Shown: positions 43,443 through 53,292 of the stretch, in pieces
Layout: each line of letters starts with the position of its first letter
Numbering within the stretch: position 1 is the stretch's first letter
NCBI GenBank assembly: GCA_963210315.1
Contig: OY723273.1
Coordinates: forward strand, 1,302,001 to 1,366,000
Length of the DNA stretch: 64,000 nt
Origin: Rhynchopus euleeides
Taxonomy: Eukaryota > Euglenozoa > Diplonemea > Diplonemida > Diplonemidae
Direction: 5' to 3'
Notes under the pieces: model-generated
Told to the model about the DNA's origin: nothing
Database searches by the model: none
The model's input: the letters and a program-made list of their open reading frames with translations, nothing else
Position numbers and translations under genes: made by a program

Positions 43443-46400
43443 ATGAGACCCCCCCCCCCCCTTTTCACTACGCACAAACTACGCAATATGGGGTCGTCAG
43501 GGGCACCAGGGCCGCGTTGCTGTGTAGCAGCCTGGGTACTCCGCAAAGCCGTTGCCGCGAAGTTGAAGTCCATAAGATTCACCGATTTGTTAAAACTTCC
43601 GTATTCTCCTGTTCCTACTCTCATCCTAAATTATGTTGAATCCTACAGCAAAGAAGGCATAATAAAAAAAGAAATAGCCGCTTACAACACGGTTGTGGCG
43701 GAGGCGGGAAACGGGGTCTATCAGGTTGACAACCGGTTTTTTAAGTCACTTGCAGAAGACGACGCCCCAAATAAATGGAAGAAGGCGTTGTCTGACCCAA
43801 GATTTGTGTCGCTTAAGTCGCCGGGAACTGAAAAGGCGAAACCATACCTCCTTGACTTTTCCCTTTACCAGACAGAAGCCAAGGAGGTAGGCGACCTGCC
43901 TGAAGATTATTTTGAGCGCAATAGCACAGCCCCACTTTGCAACCGCATCCTGACAGGCGAAGATGTGGACATTCTAATTGAACATTTTTTAAGTAAAGAA
44001 GATGCTGCCCTACGTGCCACCTGTAGTGGACAAGCGATTCAGAACATGCACTGCATGCCCCCCGATGTTATTAACAACATCGGATCATTCATCGCCGATG
44101 AAATGAAGTCACAGGACTACTTCATTTGGGCTGCTGAATGTTGGTACATAGCCAACCTCACAGGGATGAGTTTTCGGGTACTTGCAATAGACTCGTCCCA
44201 GAATCAGAAATCCTGCATGTTTTTCTCCCCTTCTCCCGATTGCGACCATCTCCGTCTGGATCCGTCCATTTTTCAGAGGGCTGACCTTGACCATATTCCT
44301 GATCTCATCGAAAATAGTAAGACGGACCCCCCAACAATTCACCTGGAACATAATCATTATTCGTTTGTCAAAACATCGCCGGGTTTGTATGATGAACTCC
44401 TCCGCCGGCATGATACCGTGCTCTGTGAAGACCGGGGTGAAGCGTGGGTGAAGCAAAAGGAACTGTTACAGTTCCAGCCAGCAGCTACCGAGCTTGAAAA
44501 GCTTAGTAGTGAACCTCCAGCCCACAAAAAAAGCAAGAAGCCTGACGGGGACAACACGCAAAATACCCCAGCTGGAAAAAGGCGGAGGAAGATGCCCCTT
44601 CTCGAGGAAACTGACGAAGAGGATGCAGGGGGGAAAGATGTCCTGATGGCCGATCAGGAAGAAGCCCCTGTTCATGCAGAAGTTGGTAAAGATGTTGATG
44701 AAATGCCTTCTTCCATTTCAAAACAGGCAGAAGGAACGTACTCTGCAAAACCTGGGAAGGGCGGATTTGGGCACGATTGTCCCGGATTTCTCCTGGGGTT
44801 AAATAAAGCGTTGTTTGGGGATAAGCCACCACTCAACCCCTACGCCACGATGGCCAATGTTCTGATGGAGAAGCCTTTCTGTTGGGACTCTGATACTACT
44901 GACACAGATGGCGATAAAATAAGCAAAAAGAAAAAATTGAGGCAAAACTTGAGGAACTTTTATGTTGGGTTCGAGGCTGATCAAAATAAGTTTGGGGATG
45001 TTCAGGAGGTGGAATTTCCGCGTGGCTTCGTCAGCGCCAGTGAGGCTCCACTGAGTAGACAGAACCTGCTAGTTCCGTTTGTTGCTGCACGGAATGGATT
45101 CTCCGAAGCGGATACGCTGGACGAGTTGGTCCTCAAGTATCGGTGTGTGAGAACCAACGCACTCCGAAAAGTGGTCAAGGCTGCTTACGACACGAGGAAC
45201 AAGGGCCCCAGGAAAAGGGGTCATTCCTCGCAGGTTGCATCGCAAGCGAGTTCTTTGAGTTTGGGGACACCAATGAGTCAACCCTCGTCCGAAAGGGAAG
45301 TAATTTACCACCTCACCGAAAAGCAGGCACAGGCACTGATTGCAAGTGCGATTGCACAAGACAGGGCCACCCGTCCGACACATCCAGGGAATGACCCACT
45401 ACCAACCACGGACCTTTCTTTGCCACCTCAGGACAATGACACAGCAGAGACCAAGGAGGACTATAACTGGACTCCAAGAGCAAGGAAGCAACCCCGCCGG
45501 GGTGACAAACCAAAAACCAAGAAAGAGAAGGTCCCCCAACACCGTAAAACAGCAACAGCCCCCGTCAAACCTCAGTCCAAAGAGGTGAAAATAGAGGAGA
45601 GTACCAAGGTACTTTCAGAGGCAGAGGCCCTTGAACTCAAGGCTGCCGGCGTGGTGTACAATTATTTGGACGACCTTGCGGATGTGGATCGGTTGTATGC
45701 TTGTCATGACGCTGTAAAGGAACAAATGGCGGTTTATGACCGGCGTCATGCCAAGCTTTGGGATGATTTTTTGGGAGGTCTTCCACCTGCCGAACCCCCC
45801 ACACCTCATAAAATGCAAACCGGGTTTCACTCTACCACTAGTAAGTTTTATGACGAGTGGCGGACAAACCATGTGACGATGTGGGATAATATTACTGACC
45901 CGCTATCGCACCTCACGACTCACGAATTTCCATCGGGTTCGTGGCTTGCCTTGCGTGCTGGTCAGGGACATAAAGACGTGGCACATTTTAAGAAACTGGA
46001 AGCCGCAAGGATAGAAGCGGCAGGGAAAGAAACAGAAGTTGGGCAAGTCGACCACCCTGCGACATGCACTCCTTATGAAATTGAATGCGAAATTGTTCGC
46101 GATCAGCGAATGGCACGGGCCAATGATAAGGCCATTCATAGTGCATATAAGAAAAAAGCCCTTGCAGCACAGAAGGAGAAGGAGGAAATGGAGGAAAGCG
46201 ACGAGAGCGAAGAAAGCGAGGAAAGCGATGACAGCGATGACAGCGACGAAAGCGAGGAAAAGAAGGGAAGTAAGAAGAGTAAGAAGAGTAAGAAAAGTAA
46301 GAAGAGTAAGAAAAGTAAGAAAAGTAAGAAAAGTAAGAAGAGCAAGAAGAGTAAGAAAAGTAAGAAGGGTAAAGGTAGTAAAGAAAGTAAGGAAAGTGAG

Positions 46401-47686
46401 AAGAAAGGGGGAAAGGATGTGTTAAAATTACCGAGGGGGAGGCGGGGCCCTGAGTTGGCAGGGATGTATGATAAGGCTACCCAAGAAGTCCAGAAGACGC
46501 AGTACCCCTCCTCGTCTAAAGGGGAGAGTTCCAGCATGTCCCAACGTGTGCAGAAAGCACTGGATACGATAAAGGGTGTCCTCAGGGAACAGTACCGCGC
46601 AGAAAAGGGCATCAAGGATATTGTGCATCCTCTCACCGGCAAGCCCCTAAACTGCAAGCTTCTTCAAGACTGGAATGCTATTTGCCGCGGAAAAGTACAC
46701 ATCCTGACAGGGATGCGCCCGCATATCTTGGATATGTTTTATTCGAAATATGGACATCAAGAGTTTTTCACGCCGACACAATGTGTCTTATGTCTGCATT
46801 ACTTGTATCGGAGGCCTACTGCAAGCCAACTTCCGATCAACCTAGGTCTTAAAGCCTGCGCAAAATCCACAGGAATAATACTTGAGGAAGGGCTGGTGTA
46901 TTTGCATACGTACATGAACGAGATTGACATCGTCTATGCGAAACTCAGGACCGATAAATATAATCATGACGCTCTCTTTCCTGACGTTACCATGATCCTA
47001 GATGTGTTCCCTGTATACATCAATCGCATGAAGGACTTTGATATCAACTACAGTGGATACTATAAAGAACCCGTCTTAAAGTTCCAGGGTGCGGTTGATA
47101 TGAACGGTTCATTTTGTTACATATCAGGTGGGCATCCAGGATGCAGGGCCGACAGCAAGATCTGGGGCTCGTCAGAAAAAGATCCGTACACCAACCACCC
47201 AGCCCTTACAAATAAAGATGTGATTCTTGCTGACGGTGCCTACTCCGGTGCCTGGAAATGTGTCATTGGTTCGCGTCGGTCCAAGATGCCTGGTCCTGAC
47301 GAAAACCGGGAGGGCGAATTGCCCAAAAGTGAGATGAAAGATGCGGCCCAGTCAGAGTATAATTCGGGTCACGGCTTTTCTCGAGGAAAGGCCGAACGTG
47401 CATTCGCACGTCTTAAAATTTTTGCTGTTGTTGGGGAGCCTTGGAAATGTGTTAAAGAGATTTAAATGGAATCCGGAAGGTCAGTCGTGCAGTCATGATC
47501 GCTGCGAATGTCAGCAACTTTACTTACCGCTTAGGTATCGGTGAAATACCAGTCGGGCCTTTTGCAAACATCGTGAGTGACGTTGTCGCCGAACCCGCCA
47601 GAACGCAAAAAAACCCAGAAAAAACAGAAGAAGTCACGGAACCCACGCAGGATGACAAGGATGATGAAGAATGGAATAACGCCTAG
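43443..47686 (+). CDS. OTU-like / DDE_4 transposase fusion, frameshifted near the C-terminus
   Basis: ATG 43443. Residues about 85-320 look OTU-protease-like: NRFFKSLAE where active OTUs have Asp-x-Cys, a block IWAAECWYIANLTGMSFRVL, and IHLEHNHYSFV with the expected His. The catalytic Cys appears replaced by Arg. A disordered acidic/basic middle includes about 14 Lys-Lys-Ser units (46266-46400). The C-terminal part is a DDE_4-type transposase: TMILDVFPV (Asp about 1187), GAVDMNGSFCYISGGHPGCR, VILADGAYSG (Asp about 1264), SRGKAERAFARLKIF (Glu about 1318). The frame stops at 47463. Homologous-looking sequence resumes one base back (from about 47459: DLNGIRKVSRAVMIAANVSN) and ends at 47686. Either a 1-base deletion or -1 frameshifting. 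Strand-transfer function is inferred from the triad. Confidence 0.8.
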
Positions 47687-48230
47687 TGGAGGGGAGAGGG
47701 GGGGTGGGCACGGAATACGGGAGGACTAAAGAAGATCTGCCTGTCACACTTCTGATTCACACACGCGGTTTTTTGCGTCGGTCGGGAGCAGTCCGCCCCC
47801 CCCCCCCCCCCACCCCTTCAAATTCGATTTCACGACCCCCCCCCCCCCCCCCGAAACAACCCTCGTTTACCTTTTCCATCTCAAAGGCCAATCTCGACTA
47901 AATGGCCAATTTCACGCAACACCGCACAATATCTCCAGGAAGTTTCTGGTCTGGCTGACACCGGGGGGGGGGGGGCTTCGAGGACCAAAAAATCACTCTG
48001 CGGGCCAAGCCGAAGACTTGTCTGGGGACTTTCGGTGTCCCCAATTTTTCAAATTTTGAAAAATACACTCACTTTGCTAAACTGGACCCAACTCCCCACA
48101 CTCTTTTTTTAGCGAAAAACAGCAAATTTCGGCCGATTTTTTCTCATTTTTTCTCATTTTTTTTCACCGACTTTTCCATACCCCCAGTACTACTATTCAA
48201 CTAAGTACGTTTATTCGACCCCCCCCTGTA
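47687..48230. other. 3' part of transposon, non-coding
   Basis: Long C runs (47799-47812, 47838-47852) and a G run (47964-47974), then A/T-rich words with TTTTTCTCATTTTTTCTCA repeats before the right terminus at 48185. No gene. Confidence 0.5.
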
Positions 48231-48790
48231 AGCACCTTCGGTGCGACTAGGGAGTCAAGGGAGGACTAGAGAAGACGACTTCCCTGTGCGTATTTGTTTT
48301 TCTACCACTTGCAGCAACAGTTTTCTTGCAAGGTTGGAAGGGGGGCGAACGGAACAAACACCACCCTTCATCAGGCCAACGAGTGGTGTTTTGCTCCCTG
48401 CCTTCGCCCCTCCGTACGTCAGCTTTTGCACTGAACGGTGCCTAATGCAACGGAAAAGCGGTGGCTGAGTCACCCCCATCTCCCACGAGACGCGTTTTTG
48501 ATATTGATGTTTTGTGTCTTATGTCCGACCGAAGACTCCCTCCGTACCGCACCCCACCCCACCCCACCACAAACTTGTTTGAGCACCGTAGGTGCGTAGG
48601 GGGGAGTCGTGAGGTCGAGGAAGGACGGGCGCTCTGACCTGTCGTGTTTTTCTTTTTACTACCACTTGCAATACGCAAGGTTGGAAGGGGGGCTGAGGGG
48701 AAACACCGCACAACTCACAGCAGGATTTGTGTCTCTTTGTTCCCCGCTCCAGCCCCTCCGCACGCGAACTGATACTACAAGCAGACCTGG
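48231..48790. repeat. Two diverged copies of a ~220-bp sequence
   Basis: 48231-48450 and 48583-48790 share, in the same order, AGCACC(T/G)T(C/A)GGTGCG, TACCACTTGCA, GCAAGGTTGGAAGGGGGGC and a final CCCCTCCG(T/C)ACG. A weaker third copy of the GGGAGGACTA part lies at about 47720. No coding frame. Confidence 0.6.
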
Positions 48791-49408
48791 ATGAACTGAC
48801 CTCCCCCTCCCCCTATCTCCTTTGTATCCTCTGACCGAGCAAGACTCCCCCCCACCACACCACACCACACCCCGTTGTCTGACTGTCGAGGGTGCCTTGC
48901 CTTTTTTGCGCAGGAGCTAGCGTGAGTGTTGTCAGGGCCTGGGTGGCTGCAGCACGCTTTATGTTGGCTGTTGGAGCCTCCACAGGCCTGCTCTGCACTG
49001 TGATGTGCTGTGCTGCGCTGCCCCCCTGAAGGGAGGGTGTATTGGGTGGGGGTTGGGAACCAACGCCTGCCTAGACACACCCGTCGCTCAGCTACGGAAG
49101 CTTGACTGCACTGCGCTACACAACCTGCAGGTGTGGGACACGACTGCCTTTGCAAGCAGAAAGAGTCATGTTGGTGTTCCTGGCTGACAGGAACACTTTC
49201 CGAAAAAAGTCGAAAATTTTGGCCTTTCCTGGCCTATGTGGTCCCAAAGTGCCCAGGTTTGGACCGGAGACACACACGCACACCTGATGAGAATCGTCTG
49301 TATGACCATGCACCACGCTGAGCGGGCGCATGCCTCCTGATTGATTGCAACACACACACAGAGCCACACCACCCTGCAGGGCGCTGCTAACTTTTCACAG
49401 GCGTGGTT
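48791..49408. other. Spacer upstream of DUF4116 gene
   Basis: No gene recognised. CCCTGCAG (49373) and TTTTCACAG (49393-49401) precede the ATG at 49409 and are candidate splice acceptors. Confidence 0.5.
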
Positions 49409-50738
49409 ATGGACGTGTTCCTGACGGATGCGGCGACAGGCGTGACGCACGCTGTCGACATCGGGATGAACGAGAAGCCCGACAGGCTGAAGCGCCAAGC
49501 ACGCGAGGCGTTCCGCTACCCTGATGGTGTGGAGGAAGAGGACCTGCATCTGTCGGTGGGGGGCAAAGCGGTGTGTGACGACGAGCCTCTGTGCAGCCAT
49601 GCAGGTGTCGAAGCCGGATGCGTGGTTCACGTCACCCTCCGTCCCGACCGTCACCTCGATGCGGTGCACAAGGGGGAGAAGCAACTGTGGCAGGTCCCGC
49701 TGTGGGTGACGACACGCGATGAGGTCCTTCAAGCCGTTCGGGACGCTTCCGAAGATGAGGAGGACTGGTTTGAACATGCGCACACCACCGTGAAGGGTGA
49801 TCGCGAGATCGTTCTTGCTGCAGTTCAACAAGGTGGGCGCTCACTCCAGTACGCAGACGACAGCCTGAAGGGTGATCGCGAGTTCGTTCTTGCTGCAGTT
49901 CAACAAAATGGGCACTCACTCAACTACGCAGACGACAGCCTGAAGGGTGATCGTGAGATCGTTCTTGCTGCAGTTCAACAAAATGGGCACTCACTCAACT
50001 ACGCAGACGACAGCCTGAAGGGTGATCGTGAGATCGTTCTTGCTGCAGTTCAACAAAATGGGCACTCACTCAACTACGCAGACGACAGCCTGAAGGGTGA
50101 TCGTGAGATCGTTCTTGCTGCAGTTCAACAAAATGGGCGCTCACTCGAGTACGCAGACGACAGCCTGAAGGGTGATCGTGAGATCGTTCTTGCTGCAGTT
50201 CAACAAAATGGGCACTCACTCAACTACGCAGACGACAGCCTGAAGGGTGATCGTGAGATCGTTCTTGCTGCAGTTCAACAAGATGGGCGCTCACTCAACT
50301 ACGCAGACGACAGCCTGAAGGGTGATCGTGAGATCGTTCTTGCTGCAGTTCAACAAAATGGGCACTCACTCTACTACGCAGACGACAGCCTGAAGGGTGA
50401 TCGCGAGATCGTTCTTGCTGCAGTTCAACAAAAAAAATGGGCACTCACTCAACTGCGCAGACGACAGCCTGAAGGGTGATCGTGAGATCGTTCTTGCTGC
50501 AGTTCAACAAAATGAGGGCTCACTCGAGTATGCATACGACAGCCTGAAGGGTGATCGCGAGATCGTTCTTGCTGCAGTTCAACAAGGTGGGCGCTCACTC
50601 CAGTACGCAGACGACAGCCTGAAGGGTGATCGCGAGATCGTTCTTGCTGCAGTTCAACAAGGTGGGCGCTCACTCCAGTACGCAGACGACAGCCTGAAGG
50701 GTGATCGCGAGTTCGTTCTTGCTGCAGTTCAGGGGTGA
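49409..50738 (+). CDS. Ubiquitin-like + DUF4116 repeat protein, frameshifted
   Basis: ATG 49409. Residues 1-77 resemble a ubiquitin-like fold (MDVFLTDAATGVTHAVDI, EEDLHLSVGGKAVCDDEPLC, GVEAGCVVHVTLRP). Then come about thirteen 25-residue DUF4116 units of the form LKGDREIVLAAVQQNGHSLN, encoded by near-identical 75-bp repeats. DUF4116 is a helical repeat of unknown function, common in protist proteins and often next to ubiquitin-like or F-box domains. At about 50430 one unit has eight A instead of four (CAACAAAAAAAATGGG), shifting frame: the upstream frame stops at 50477, while the downstream frame carries the last four units to TGA 50736. The gene is either broken, or the A run is an assembly slip. 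A role in ubiquitin-linked recognition would be inference. Confidence 0.8.
49778..50737 (+). repeat. 75-bp tandem array 1 (DUF4116 units)
   Basis: Units start about CAGCCTGAAGGGTGATCG, period exactly 75 bp (e.g. 49861, 49936, 50011). Differences are confined mainly to the codon after GTTCAACAA (AAT, GAT, GGT), the CAC/CGC codon two later, the AAC/GAG/CAG/TAC codon before TACGCAGAC, and GTG/GCG/GAG-ATC or TTC wobble. Confidence 0.95.
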
Positions 50739-51534
50739 TGGGTCGTCAGGGGAGCGGACCTGGCGACTACGGCTGGCACCTCCACGTGGTGAACCCTGGG
50801 GGCCTTTGCGAACAGACCGTTGAGGTAAGCTACGCTGCACGCTTTGGCTTAAGGTAGCGCATTGCGTGTAGGCTGGATGTATCCCTCTGGAGACCCGGTG
50901 TTTCGCTTAGGCCGCTAAGACCAGTCAGGCTGCACGCGGCGCTCATGAAGCGCGCCGCGTGGCCAGAAGAAACTGTGGGCGGCAACCGTGTTACGTGTTT
51001 TTCACCGGGGCGCGTGGGACAAGTTTACCGCACACGCGCACGTGGGACAAGTTTAACGCACACGTGGATCCCCCGGCTTTGCCTTCTTTCGCCTTCCTAC
51101 TTTTAGTTCTTTTCACCACGATCTTTTGCCCGTCACCTGTTGTTCGATCAGTCGAGCCGCGACCAGGAACGCCTCTGGAATACCCTGTGGTGGTGAGTGT
51201 CCGTTCGTCCTGTTTAGACCAGCCGTTGTTCCCGTCTTCTCCTTTTTACGCCCACTGGGTTGGAGTTGATCAGTCAATCGTTCATCCGACCGCAGCATTA
51301 TGCGACCGGCGCGGTGTTAACAAACGAGTGCATTAATCGTATTTTGTTGCACATTGCTTCCTTCCTTTCTACCTTTTAGCCTTTTCCCGCCAGCCCACAG
51401 AGATAGGAGCACGCTCTCCCTTTTAATTGCTGTTCTTGCTGTTAGCTTTTAGCTGGGTCCGCCCCGGCGAAGACCGGCGTCTTCTGGCCGTCTGGGGGGT
51501 CTGGCAATTGCGCTGGGCTCCCTGGATTCTCTGG
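50739..51534. other. Region between the two DUF4116 genes
   Basis: 50760-50825 looks coding in one frame (GDYGWHLHVVNPGGLCEQTV) and ends in a good donor-like GAG|GTAAGC at 50823; it could be a remnant exon. 51009-51066 holds two copies of a ~30-bp unit with GTGGGACAAGTTTA(C/A)CGCAC. No complete gene. Confidence 0.4.
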
Positions 51535-53016
51535 ATGAGTCAGTCTTTAAACAAAATCAATACCGTTCTTGCTGCAATTCAACAAGCTGGGTACTTAATC
51601 AACCACGCAGACGACAGCCTGAAGGGTGATCGTGAGATCGTTCTTGCTGCAGTTCAACAAAATGGGCGCTCACTCGAGTACGCAGACGACAGCCTGAAGG
51701 GTGATCGTGAGATCGTTCTTGCTGCAGTTCAACAAAATGGGCACTCACTCAACTACGCAGACGACAGCCTGAAGGGTGATCGTGAGATCGTTCTTGCTGC
51801 AGTTCAACAAGATGGGCGCTCACTCGAGTACGCAGACGACAGCCTGAAGGGTGATCGTGAGATCGTTCTTGCTGCAGTTCAACAAAATGGGCGCTCACTC
51901 AACTACGCAGACGACAGCCTGAAGGGTGATCGTGAGATCGTTCTTGCTGCAGTTCAACAAAATGGGTGCTCACTCGAGTACGCAGACGACAGCCTGAAGG
52001 GTGATCGCGAGATCGTTCTTGCTGCAGTTCAACAAGGTGGGCGCTCACTCCAGTACGCAGACGACAGCCTGAAGGGTGATCGCGAGATCGTTCTTGCTGC
52101 AGTTCAACAAAATGGGCACTCACTCAACTACGCAGACGACAGCCTGAAGGGTGATCGTGAGATCGTTCTTGCTGCAAATCAACAAGCTGGGTACTTAGTC
52201 AACCACGCAGACGACAGCCTGAAGGGTGATCGCGAGTTCGTTCTTGCTGCAGTTCAACCGAAGGACCACGGCGTGGTGACAGACCCTGTCGAGGGCCTGC
52301 CTGCAGCGTACCTTGACTATGTGGCGCGTGTGGAGATTGTGTTCGACGGCACTGCCACGGCAACCCGGGAGGCCACTCCACTGGCGGTGAGGAACGTGAC
52401 GTGGCAGGTGGACGCGGTGCAGGTCTACGAGATGCCGCACGTGGAGAACGAGACAGACGCCTTCGGGCTGACGGGGCTTGCCTACAGGGCTGGCGAGGGC
52501 GGTGCGGGTGGCGTCCACATCGAGGTGTGGTGGACGCGCAACAAGCACGACAGCACCACGCCGCACGCGGTGCGCTACGCCTACAGCAGCCTGCACGTCA
52601 CCGGGTTCGACACCGGCGTGCCGCACAGCACCGCCACACCGGCACCAGACTCGCACGTGATGCACGCCTCTGGCATGCTGGGCACGCCCCCACCCTCCCA
52701 ACACACCGTGTCGGTCTTTGTGGCCGTGCGTCCCGAGGGCAGCACCACCTTCAAGCAGATCGAGCTGCCGCTGCAAGACGGCACACGGCTCTCGCTGGCA
52801 GCCCCTTCGGACAGCAGTGCAGGTCTCAGCGGGCTTGCAATCGGGCTGATTGTTGGCGGTGCCTTCGTGGCGTGCGTCGCTGCCGCCTTCCTCGCATGGT
52901 GCGTGGTGAGGCGCCGCCGCGAAAAGGAGAAAGTCTCCTTCGACCAGTACCTCGCGTCCGAAGGCAAGCAGGAGATGGTCTCGAGCCGCAACGAGCCTGT
53001 TACCTACTCCCTTTAA
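51535..53016 (+). CDS. Chimeric gene: DUF4116 repeats fused to a membrane-anchor module (493 aa)
   Basis: The frame is open from 51427 (TTG); the first ATG is 51535 (MSQSLNKINTVLAAIQQAGY). About ten DUF4116 units follow to 52258. The first and eighth-ninth are variant (AGYLINHADD, AGYLVNHADD); the rest match array 1. At 52259 the frame passes directly into PKDHGVVTDPVEGLPAAYLD and the same extracellular domain, TM and tail as residues 1303-1553 of the 29899-34560 protein, ending VTYSL. The two modules are almost identical at DNA level. No signal peptide is visible, so whether the TM would place DUF4116 repeats outside or inside the cell is open. Probably formed by ectopic recombination. Expression is unproven. 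Confidence 0.75.
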   Translation: MSQSLNKINTVLAAIQQAGYLINHADDSLKGDREIVLAAVQQNGRSLEYADDSLKGDREIVLAAVQQNGHSLNYADDSLKGDREIVLAAVQQDGRSLEYADDSLKGDREIVLAAVQQNGRSLNYADDSLKGDREIVLAAVQQNGCSLEYADDSLKGDREIVLAAVQQGGRSLQYADDSLKGDREIVLAAVQQNGHSLNYADDSLKGDREIVLAANQQAGYLVNHADDSLKGDREFVLAAVQPKDHGVVTDPVEGLPAAYLDYVARVEIVFDGTATATREATPLAVRNVTWQVDAVQVYEMPHVENETDAFGLTGLAYRAGEGGAGGVHIEVWWTRNKHDSTTPHAVRYAYSSLHVTGFDTGVPHSTATPAPDSHVMHASGMLGTPPPSQHTVSVFVAVRPEGSTTFKQIELPLQDGTRLSLAAPSDSSAGLSGLAIGLIVGGAFVACVAAAFLAWCVVRRRREKEKVSFDQYLASEGKQEMVSSRNEPVTYSL

Positions 53017-53292
53017 TTGCATTGCTTCGTTGTGATGTGCTCTTTCGTCTCACCACGTTCTCCCTTCTCGTCTTTGTTCCCCCCTGTGTGCCCCTGCTCC
53101 CCCAACTATTATCATTGCTGCTTCGGAAGGAGGTGTTTGTTTCGGGTCTGCATTCCAACACAATCATGTTCAGCACGTACTGGTTAGTCGCCACGTTTCC
53201 CTGTCACTCCACGATGCAGCGGGGGCACCGTCCGAGGTGCCGTGCCTTTCACCCCATTCATTACGTCAACGTGTATGAGTGATTCCGATGCC
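53017..53292 (+). repeat. 3' flank shared with the surface-gene family
   Basis: Matches 35837-36103 with few differences and 34566-34650 more distantly. The homology therefore extends beyond the stop codon, as expected if the anchor module moved as a DNA segment including its 3' untranslated region. Confidence 0.85.

Larger units (their letters stand above)
42268..48185 (+). mobile_element. PIF/Harbinger-like autonomous transposon (5.9 kb) with AGT target duplication
   Basis: GGGGGTATGGAAA at 42268 and its complement TTTCCATACCCCC ending 48185 are inverted ends. AGT flanks both (42265-42267, 48186-48188). The 3-bp duplication and the DDE_4-type transposase inside agree with the Harbinger superfamily. 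The first 240 bp match 55837-56075 almost exactly. Base composition is visibly more A/T-rich than the host genes. It sits 40 bp from the right end of the outer element. Confidence 0.8.
39378..48228. mobile_element. Large composite element with AGGGGGGGGTC(A/G)AATAAACG ends
   Basis: Left end CAGGGGGGGGTCAAATAAAC (39378) and right end, read inward, CAGGGGGGGGTCGAATAAAC (ending 48228) are inverted with one mismatch over at least 25 bp. TA borders both ends. Subterminal GTACTACTATTC words occur near both. About 5.9 kb of its 8.85 kb is the later inner element at 42268-48185; others sit at 40095-40477 and 41506-41613. What remains of its own sequence carries only gene fragments. Whether both ends belong to one original insertion is inferred from the matched ends. 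Confidence 0.65.

Noticed and set aside
46136..46657. Minus-strand Leu/Phe-rich frame resembling a membrane protein
   Set aside because: Antisense of the Lys-Ser and Asp/Glu-Ser tracts of the transposase gene.
51427..51534. Hydrophobic N-terminal extension of the chimeric gene as a signal peptide
   Set aside because: It starts only at TTG, has no ATG, and its Trp/Arg-rich end is unlike a signal sequence; left out of the gene model.
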